From the NCBI GenBank assembly GCA_001599975.1, contig BCIO01000006.1, positions 925,587 to 989,586 on the forward strand: a stretch of DNA of 64,000 nucleotides. The letters run 5' to 3'. Under the pieces are notes generated by a model that saw nothing but the letters and a program-made list of their open reading frames with translations, did no database searches and was not told where the DNA came from. Of this stretch, positions 56,517-64,000 are shown in pieces (the first letter of the stretch is position 1; the number at the start of each line of letters is the position of its first letter). The translations under genes and the position numbers were made by a program. This DNA comes from Cystobasidiopsis lactophilus (lineage: Eukaryota > Basidiomycota > Agaricostilbomycetes > Agaricostilbales > Chionosphaeraceae).

Positions 56517-57074
56517 TCAGGAGGCGTCAGCTAAAATTTCCCCAAGCTCCCTGAAGAAAGGAGCAGTAAAACGCAAGTCTCGCTCACTGTTTGCACCTTG
56601 CCCGCCGCGGTCGTCGCCACCATCACGCTTCTTATTCTGGTCACTAAGCGCTTTTTCGATCCTTTTGCATGTGGGACAGGCCAGGTCGTTTTTTACGTGG
56701 TCCGCGCTCTGGCGGCGTGGGCGGCCGCGCTCCGTGGTACACTCTTGAACATGGCGCTGAATCGCCTCTCGACGTTCGGCATCGGTGTCTGGTTGCCTGA
56801 GGTAGTACTCCAACAGCTTCTCGGGATTGGCTTGCGCCCAAATCAAGGCATCCTGGAGGTGAGCGCCCTCGTGCGGCAGTATGTGCGCCCGGATCCACCC
56901 TTTAATGGCTTCATCTTGAGCCCACTGCATCAGCAACGCAACCCAGGCTCGGTGGTCGGTGCATTCCGTGACGATGACAATCCCATTGTACCATTCTTGA
57001 GTGCAAGGCTTCACTTTTCCTGATTGCTTGCGAAACCTTGGGCACTTTTGGAGGATTTTGTACCACCAGCACAT
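56517..57074 (-). CDS. Unknown small protein with a CxxC pair
   Basis: An uninterrupted frame of about 186 codons from ATG at 57072-57074 (MCWWYKILQKCPRF). Readable segments: EWYNGIVIVTECTDHRAWVA, KGWIRAHILPHEGAHLQDAL, IWAQANPEKLLEYYLRQPDT, RREAIQRHVQECTTERGR, NDLACPTCKRIEKAL. The H...C...CxxC spacing could bind zinc, but I do not recognise a family. The tail is charged and ends ELGEILADAS. Composition and lack of stops argue for a real gene; absence of introns is unusual here. Confidence 0.55.
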   Translation of the reverse strand: MCWWYKILQKCPRFRKQSGKVKPCTQEWYNGIVIVTECTDHRAWVALLMQWAQDEAIKGWIRAHILPHEGAHLQDALIWAQANPEKLLEYYLRQPDTDAERREAIQRHVQECTTERGRPRRQSADHVKNDLACPTCKRIEKALSDQNKKRDGGDDRGGQGANSERDLRFTAPFFRELGEILADAS

Positions 57075-57650
57075 TGTCAAAGATGGCTTCAGAAGAGAAG
57101 TTGAGCGAGGGACAGGGGCGAAAGCAAAGTAGGCGATAGATCAGTGCGCAAGATTAGAACTTGGGTGGGAACAGGCGGTTTGACGGAGCAGATTTGAGTG
57201 TGAGAGCTTGGAGTAATGCGGCTGCAAGGGCACTGGCGCAGAGATACGGTGGAAGGGGGAGGACAACCCTCTGGTCGCGCCCGCAATGCCTCGGGTCGAG
57301 CCGAAGAAACCATTTCCTTCGGTCGGCTCGATCAAACAGGCTCGGAGCAGCGGCGTCCTCTGCCTCGAGGTGCAACAGACGGATAGCGCACAAATGCATC
57401 GTCCGGCAGCACAGATAGCGCATAGAGCAGTTCGAGGACGCAATCAAGGCTTCAACGCCACCAGACAGAACCGCTGGGCTTGTATCTCAGACATTGGCGT
57501 CCAGGGATCTTCGACACATCCAGACTTGCAATAACCAAGCCTCAAATCAAACCAAATGGCGAACCAGGTCGAACCATCATTTCACGCGAGCAACTCGCTT
57601 CTCCCTCAAATTTTTTTCCCGCGGCTTGCCCTCAATCCAGCAATTCACCA
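57075..57650. other. Divergent promoter region upstream of HAS1
   Basis: No supported coding segment between the small minus-strand gene and HAS1. Confidence 0.4.
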
Positions 57651-59686
57651 ATGGGCAAGAAGCGCAGTCGAGCAGCCTCTTTGTCGCCTGAAATCGAAGA
57701 CGATGCCCGGCCCAGCACCGCTCCAGCCGCCCCAGCTGCGCCGACCGCAAATTTTGCAGAAGCCGAGGAGCCCCAAGTGTCGCTCGAGTCGAACGCCGAA
57801 GCGTCTCTAGAAGCCTTCTCCTCCGCCCTCGCCTCTACTTCGACGACGCAGGAGGAGGAGGCGAGGGTGCCATTCAGCTCTGTGACCTTCTCGCCCTCGA
57901 TCCAAGCCGCTTTGCAAGAATTGGGCTTCAAAGAGATGACCGCCATCCAAGCCAAGTGCATTCCCCCGTTGATGGCTGGCAAAGATGTTCTGGGAGCCGC
58001 AAAGACGGGGAGCGGCAAGACGTTGGCGTTCTTGTTGCCCGCGGTGGAAATGTTGTCTTCTTTGAGGTTCAAACCTAGGAACGGTCCGTTGCCACCCTCT
58101 ACCCTCATCATCATCTGTATAGGATGCTGATGTGTAGTGTGCGTTATTGGGACAGGAACGGGAGCGATCATCATCACGCCAACGCGGGAGCTGGCGCTGC
58201 AAATCTACGGCGTCGCCCGCGAGATCTTCAAGCACCACCAGCACTCGACCTTTGGCATCGTCATGGGCGGCGCGAACCGGAAAGCCGAGGTGGACAAGCT
58301 GCTCAAGGGCGTCAACTTGCTCATCGCCACCCCGGGCAGGTTGTTGGACCACTTGGAGAACACGCCCGGGTTTGTGGTCGGCAATCTCAAGAGCTTGATC
58401 GTCGATGAGGCGGATCGGATCTTGGAGATTGGGTTCGAGGAGGAGATGAAGAAGATCATTGCTCGCTTGCCCAAAGGTGCGTCGTCTTCCCTTCTTCAGC
58501 AAATTTTTGCCACCCAGATTTGCTAACCCAAACGTGAACGTGCGCACAGAACGACAAACGGTCTTGTTCTCAGCGACGCAAACGACCAAAGTGACCGACC
58601 TCGCCCGCATCTCTTTGCGCCCGGGTCCGTTATACATCAATGTCGACTCGGCCTCTTCCACCTCGACCAACTCGACCCTAGAACAAGGCTACGTCGTGTG
58701 CGACTCGGACCACCGCTTCCTCCTCCTGTTCACCTTCCTCAAAAAGAACTTGGGCAAGAAAGTCATCGTCTTCTTCTCCTCTTGCAACTCGGTCAAATAC
58801 CACGCCGAGCTCTTGAATTACGTCGACGTTCCCGTCTTGGACCTCCACGTTTGTCCCTTCTCTCTCTACACATTCACACAAAGAAAAGGTGTTGACTTGG
58901 AGTTGGGTAACAGGGCAAGCAAAAGCAGCAAAAGCGAACCAACACCTTCTTCGAGTTCAACAATGCGCCAGCCGGCATCCTGCTCTGCACCGACGTCGCT
59001 GCCAGGGGGTTGGACATCCCCCAAGTCGACTGGATCATCCAGTTCGACCCGCCCGACGACCCCAGGGACTACATCCACCGCGTCGGCCGAACCGCCCGCG
59101 CTGGGTCCAAGGGCAAGAGCCTGCTTTTCCTCTTGCCCCAGGAAATTGGCTTCTTGCGCTTCCTCAAAGTGGCCAAGGTGCCGCTGAACGAGTACTCGTT
59201 TCCTAAGAACAAGATCCTGAACGTCCAATCCCAAGTTCGTCCCCGTTCTCCTCCCCTATAGCTTACATGAGCAAAGCTAAAAGGTGTTTTTGGCGGGTGA
59301 CACAGTTGGAGAAGCTGATCACCAAGAACTTCTACTTACACCAATCCGCCAAAGACGGCTACCGATCCTACATCCAGTCCTACGCCTCGTACTCGCTAAA
59401 GAAGATCTTCAACGTGCACGCTTTGGACTTGGCCAAAGTCGCCAAAGCGTTCGGCTTCACCGTACCCCCAGCGGTCAATATCCCAACTGCTTCAGGCCAC
59501 GTCGGGGTGGAGGAAGAGGAGGAGGAGGAGCAGGGGAGTCGGAGTAGGAAGAGGTCAAGGACGGGGGAGAAGGATCGGAGGAAGGAGATTGGCGGTGGGA
59601 AGAAGTGGGAGAAGGAGAGGAAGTTTGGCTCGGCCCATTCGAGAGGGCAAGGGCAAGGGGGGAAGGGGAAGCAGTGGAGTCGCTGA
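57651..59686 (+). CDS. HAS1: DEAD-box RNA helicase Has1 (DDX18-like)
   Basis: A nucleolar ATP-dependent RNA helicase needed for 18S and 60S ribosome assembly. The ATG at 57651 gives [17 protein letters not shown]. Motifs in order: Q motif region [15 protein letters not shown], motif [10 protein letters not shown], Ia [21 protein letters not shown], Ib [82 protein letters not shown]. The Has1-type C-terminal part is [20 protein letters not shown], followed by a basic Gly-rich tail. Four introns, all in frame. About 590 residues. Has1 rather than another DEAD protein because of the [16 protein letters not shown] block. Confidence 0.94.
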
Positions 59687-61072
59687 GGGTTTTTTTAAGG
59701 ATTGCATGCATGATCGTTGTCGTTTGAGCGTTTTTAAGCCGACCAGTCTTGTGAATTGAGTGGTTTGAGGAGGAACCAATGGTTGAGTTACAAGATGGCG
59801 GGAGGAGGCCGCCACCGACTCGAACCTCGACGGTTGGAGAGCGACTTCGATGTGGAACTTGTGCTTGTCTCCTTGCCCTGCCTTGCTGTTGCGTTTGATT
59901 CAGAGTGATGCATCAGCGGGAAATACTCACTGCTGGCTCTGAGCTCTCCAAGGACGCTCAATGCTGGCATGCTCGAATCAAATCTGCGGGTTTGCCGGAA
60001 ACGCCCTTGCTCTTCTTGTGCCAGATGGCGTCTGAGCGCTCAAGTGCGCTGGAGGTGCTCAAATTGAGATGCAAGTGGCGTCAGACGGCTACTAGAGGGC
60101 ATTGGCTCTCAGCCATGCTTTTTGTCCGCGCTCCCTTGGGCTGAGGCTTCTCCTTGTGCTTGAATCCCTCTTCGGTCTCGCCTTACTCCTTACATTCATC
60201 TTATGACTTTGACCGAGGGGTTGTGCCCCTATTTGGCTCCAGCAAAAGGCTGGGACGTGGGCACCTCAGAAATCCGTTGCTCGGCTCGAATCCTATGCAG
60301 CCTTTGATCCCTCTTGTCCAACACTCTATGGGGGTCGTATGTGTGCTCTGAATGGTGTTCTCGAAGCGTTGATGCTCGGCTTGAAAGTGGTGATTGACGG
60401 TTTCGACACGAAAGCGAGAGTCGAACCAGGCCTGTGCCTCAGTTTTCTCCTGGATCATCGGCGAGATGTCGTCTTCTTCCATTTTTCTTCGACCGAAGGG
60501 GTGACAGCAAATCCTTAATGAAGCACGGGCCGAACGGCCGAGCCAAGCCTCGAGGAGATCACGCAAGCCCAGTGTCTGCCTTTGCTACTTTCCGTCTGTT
60601 GTTTCCGTCTGGCTCTTTCGTATCAAAGTATACCCTCTCTCAGTCTTCGGGCTACCTATCTCGTCTCAATGACGACTCGTTTTGCGTGTTCCAACTGGGT
60701 CCTTTCCGTTCGTCGTGCCTAGAGTCTCTGGTGATTCTCCACGAGCCGCTTAATGTTCCATGCTTCGTCGCCCTTTTGCAGAGATAGAATACGAAGGTTT
60801 CGGCAACCAGTTGCCAGTTGCCACTGCGAGGAAGGAGAACGCGATGGCAAGGCGACGGCTACCGCGAAAGGCCCCATTTTAACGGATCGGTGCCAAAGGA
60901 CCATGTGCTTGTCGGTATCTTACAATGCTCTCGTCGCCAGGGAACAGCAAGAGAGGTCGACGCGTCGTCTTAATTTAGCCCTTAGGACGCGACTCAATCC
61001 TGGGCGATCTTTGGCGTGTCGCAGAGAGCAGCGCCGCCGCCTCTCCCGCTCCTGGCAACGAACGACGACGAA
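59687..61072. other. Long intergenic stretch
   Basis: No firm gene. On the minus strand an open frame at 60201-60566 includes MEEDDISPMIQEKTEAQAW and RVETVNHHFQAEHQRFE, which looks somewhat protein-like, but it then turns into random-looking sequence with no family match or splice support. Otherwise nothing is seen. Confidence 0.35.
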
Positions 61073-62556
61073 ATGGACTTGGTACTCGATAAACTGGATG
61101 ACCTTGTTCTGGATGCCGTCTGGGCCAGAGTGCTGCCCATGCCCATCCCGCTGGACGGCCTCTTGAAGCCAACTTTTGCCGATGCCGCCCCCAAATCGAG
61201 CCCGTCTGCCGGCGGCGCCTTTGTCGCGGGCGCTGAAGGCCTGGCTTATGATTCTTGGACTGTTGTGTCTGCTTGGGCAAGGGATGACTGGAGGCGACAA
61301 TCCGTCTCGGTGGGCCTTTCTAAAGCGCCTTTTCGTTTCGACCTGGGCCCTCGATCCTTACGTTATTTTGCTCTCCCTTCAGTTCTTCTTCATTGTGTCT
61401 CTCGCTGCTTTGTCGGTCTACTTTCTGGTTGCGGGGCTGTCCTATCGATACCACTGTAGGTCACTTGCCACATCCAATGAGATCGACTAGTCAACCAAAA
61501 AATGCCAGGGGACCACCGGCTCCGGAAGCACCCAAAGTTCATGCACAACCAGATCCATATGGAGATTATTATGTCGGTGAAAGGAATCCGTGAGCGCAAC
61601 TTTCTTCTATCTAGCGCTGGAAGGGCGCCAATCTGAAGCAAGAGCATTCGCAGCCCAATCAGCGTTCATGATGCTTCCTTTCTTCGTTGCCCAAGCTCAA
61701 GGGTGGGATAGCACGTACACTCGTGTTGAAGACGGTCCGTTTGGCGGAGGATGGCGAGGCTGGGTTTACATTGCGCTCTCCGCCGGCCTTTTCCTGATCT
61801 ACTGCGACCTGGGCGACTATGCTCAACACCGCTTTCTACACTGGCACAGGATTTACAAGTATATTCACAAGATGCAGTGAGTTGTCCGCTACGACAAATT
61901 CGAGCATCGGCTGAATGCCGTTGTCGGTGAAGCCATCACTTTGTGATCCCGTCCCCTTTCGCATCACTAGCCTTTCACCCCCTGGAAAACTTGACAGGTT
62001 CCTTGCCCTACCATACTTTCGCCTTCCTTTTCCCTCTGCACAAAGGGCTCTATTTGGTGCTATTCACGGTGCGTCCCCTGCAAAGCCGGTATCTTGCCGC
62101 ACTCGTCCATCTTGACGACCATCCTTCAGGCAATCAACATCTGGACAATCATTATACATGATGCAGGTATCCTGCCAGAGCACTTGTTGTCCGACATCAT
62201 CAATGGCCCTTCGCATCACACACTGCAAGTTTCCGAATTCGGCTCGGTGCGCGCTAGCTAAATGTGCCGTGAGCCCAGACACCACACTGAGTTTGATGTG
62301 AACTTTGGCGCCTATGGTTGCTTCGTGGGTTGTTCTTTTCCCGTCCAGTGCCTCGTGCTAAACTAACCCGACCAATGCAGGCTGATAAGTACGCCCTTCC
62401 CCCTCTATTTCGAGCCTTCCACCAGCACTCATTATGATTGCACGCTTCAGATTCTTTGGGACGTACCGCCATCCACACAAGAGTGATGCGCCACTCAACC
62501 TGGCACTCTCGCATCCAATCGACCATACCGCAGATCCTCACGAAAAGCACGAGTGA
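61073..62556 (+). CDS. ERG3: Sterol C5-desaturase (Erg3-like)
   Basis: An ER membrane di-iron oxygenase that adds the C5-6 double bond in ergosterol synthesis. The ATG at 61073 gives MDLVLDKLDDLVLDAV. The chain continues WARDDWRRQSVS, FFFIVSLAALSVYFLVAG, HRLRKHPKFMHNQIHMEI, FMMLPFFVAQAQGW, LFLIYCDLGDYAQHRFLHWH (first His box), HKMHHHFVIPSPFASLAFHP (second), SLPYHTFAFLFPLHKGLYL, INIWTIIIHDAG, NGPSHHTLHHTEFDVNFGAY (third) and ADKFFGTYRHP. About 330 residues. Nine exons; the one before the last His cluster is joined by a GC-AG intron at 62225-62278. The stop is TGA at 62554-62556. Confidence 0.92.
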
Positions 62557-62705
62557 ATTAGCGCTGGCCCTATGTTTTCGTGTATGTAGAGAAATATGCT
62601 TTAGTGGGCCAAGTGTTGCAAGCGAACCACCATTGCATCGTCGTCGTGCTGTTTCCAGACTTTTGGGCGGCGAGCACACTTTGCCCTCTTCCAGAGCGCC
62701 CAAAG

Positions 62706-64000
62706 ATGCCAGACTGGGTCTCCCTGCCTCTCGAGGTCTGGAAGGTGATCGTCAGCTATGCACTCCAAGACGACGAGCGCTCTCCGTTCGAGTTGCTCAC
62801 TTCTGGCCGCATCATTTCCCAAGCCACATTGGCGGTGCTCTACAGCTCTCGTAGGTCGCGTCGAGGTCCTCTGAGGTCTCCAGAGATGCTCAATTGAACC
62901 AACAGTCATACTGCCTGACTGTGACTCGCTGCTGCTGCTCGCCCAAGCTGAGACCCAGGAGGTTTCATGCCCACTCAAAACTTTGATCCAATCCACAGAG
63001 CATGCGCTTCTGCTCGAGCATTTGGATATTTGTCAGCCGCCCGTGAGCTCCCAGACGTTCAACCTCCAGCTGCAAGCCGACAGCGAAGACTCGGCCAACG
63101 AGGAAGAGTCGTTGATCCACTTCCGAGCGCAGGCATGTTGTTTTTTCGCTTGAATATGTCGAATCCAACACTCACAGGCCTCACCTTCCTCAGTCCCTCT
63201 ACTCCTCGGACCTGATCGACTTGATAACTCGAGCCGCCAACTTGAAAAGCTTCGCTTGGACAAGCAGCCGCGTCTTGCCCAGAGCCATTTCCGTTTTGAT
63301 CAAGAACCTAGCCCGCCTCACCCACTTCACATGCGAAGTGGGCCCCCCAATTGACGAGCCTGATTCCAAACGCCTACGCTGGCACGGCGATGTTCTGAGT
63401 GCTTTGCCGCCGACTCTCACTAGCTTGTGCTTGGGCCAACTTTCGGCCGCCGGCATCAAAGAGCTCGCCGCCAACCTGCCCAGACTGGCCGTTCTCGAGG
63501 TTTTGGATATCCACGGCACTCCCTACGTCGACGACCACCTGCTCTCGATCATCGCCGACTCGCCGCGCTTGACCCACCTCGCCATCCGCCAGATGAGCGG
63601 CAGCAAAGCGACCGACAAAGGCATGCAGGCCCTGCTGGAAAACTCGTTGACCCTCGAACAGCTGGAGCTGATTGAGTTCGAGGGCCGCTTAACGAAGAAC
63701 TGCTGGTCGAAGGTAGACGGCTCGCTCATCGCCGCCTTGACCGCCATTCGCGTCGCCTACAACGAAGCTCCCATGGGCCAGCACTCCTGGGTCGCTGAGC
63801 ATCTCAACTCGATTGCAGCGCTGCTGGACGTCCCCACCCTCCGCACTCTGTCCATCAGGCGGATCCCAAGCTCATTGATCTACGAGACTCCCGCTGTGGT
63901 GCACTTGCGGCTCCCCATGTCGGAGCACATGGTACCGCAAAAGATACCTCCCGCTTTGCTTGCAGGATTGTTGAACCCGCAGAGCGCCGACCTGATTGAG
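62706..64000 (+). CDS. F-box/LRR-like protein (3' end outside the window)
   Basis: The ATG at 62706 gives MPDWVSLPLEVWKVIVSYAL, an F-box-like start (LP.EVW..I). A second exon reads DSLLLLAQAETQEVSCPLKT and continues to LIHFRAQ. The third exon, after a likely GC-AG intron at 63133-63193, runs SLYSSDLIDLITRAANLKSF and then repeats with LRR spacing: LPPTLTSLCLGQLSAAGIKE, LPRLAVLEVLDIHG, PRLTHLAIRQMSG, LEQLELIEFEG. The frame is open to the window edge. Probably an SCF substrate adaptor by motif. Distinct from the 4.6/7.9 kb pair. Confidence 0.72.

Noticed and set aside
59814-59830. tRNA B-box-like GGTTCGAGTC on the minus strand
   Set aside because: The flanks do not form a T-stem or acceptor stem and no A-box lies at a sensible distance.
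60276-60290. Second B-box-like string (GGCTCGAATCC) on the plus strand
   Set aside because: No T-arm pairing and no cloverleaf around it.
60201-60566. Minus-strand frame with MEEDDISPMIQEKTEAQ
   Set aside because: The first 45 residues look protein-like but the rest does not; no introns or family support. Kept only as a note on the intergenic stretch.
1-64000. Transposons, LTR elements or viral fossils
   Set aside because: No reverse transcriptase, integrase, transposase or long terminal repeats were noticed in any frame.

Overview
The window reads as nuclear DNA of a filamentous or yeast-like fungus, most likely a basidiomycete and possibly Pucciniomycotina. Genes are dense, lie on both strands, and are cut by many short introns of about 50-70 nt. 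Most donors read GTGAGT or GTGCGT and several branch sites read CTAAC or CTGAC. The proteins are fungal: an external-type NADH dehydrogenase, a GDH2-type NAD-glutamate dehydrogenase, an ERG3 sterol desaturase, a Zn2Cys6 factor and GPI-anchored wall proteins. The phylum call is inference. I see no rRNA, tRNA, CRISPR array or intact transposon.

Layout. 0-4.5 kb: the end of an unknown gene, an unknown minus-strand gene, ribosomal protein uL22 (RPL17), and a polytopic membrane protein. 4.5-9.1 kb: two F-box-like paralogs flanking an SMP-30/gluconolactonase. 9.5-17.6 kb: a GH63/MGH1-like glycosidase and an HMT1/ABCB6-type half ABC transporter. 17.8-22.7 kb: a glycine-rich RRM protein and a Zn2Cys6 factor. 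22.8-30.7 kb: an unknown protein, a DUF4505/UPF0598 mitochondrial protein, a secreted RlpA-like double-psi barrel protein, an alternative NADH dehydrogenase and an arrestin-like protein. 31.5-40.4 kb: an MFS transporter and four poorly known genes, one with an in-frame stop and one with a homopolymer frameshift. 41.0-45.3 kb: GDH2. 57-64 kb: the DEAD-box helicase HAS1, ERG3 and a third F-box/LRR-like gene that runs off the end.

The most unusual part is 45.5-56 kb. It holds a run of secreted, Pro/Ser/Thr-rich, GPI-type proteins on the minus strand, three of which share sequence and exon layout. The last two are interleaved with two plus-strand paralogs of an unrecognised Cys-rich membrane protein. 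The order B(-), P1(+), C(-), P2(+) implies that a divergent two-gene unit was duplicated as a block. I recognise neither family. One copy of the secreted family carries a perfect 14-bp tandem duplication that replaces its hydrophobic GPI tail.

A second theme is splicing. At least four introns, in unrelated genes, fit the reading frame only as GC-AG introns, some with a textbook GCAAGT donor. Gene models were spliced by eye. Ends and introns are reliable where a family guided them and approximate elsewhere.
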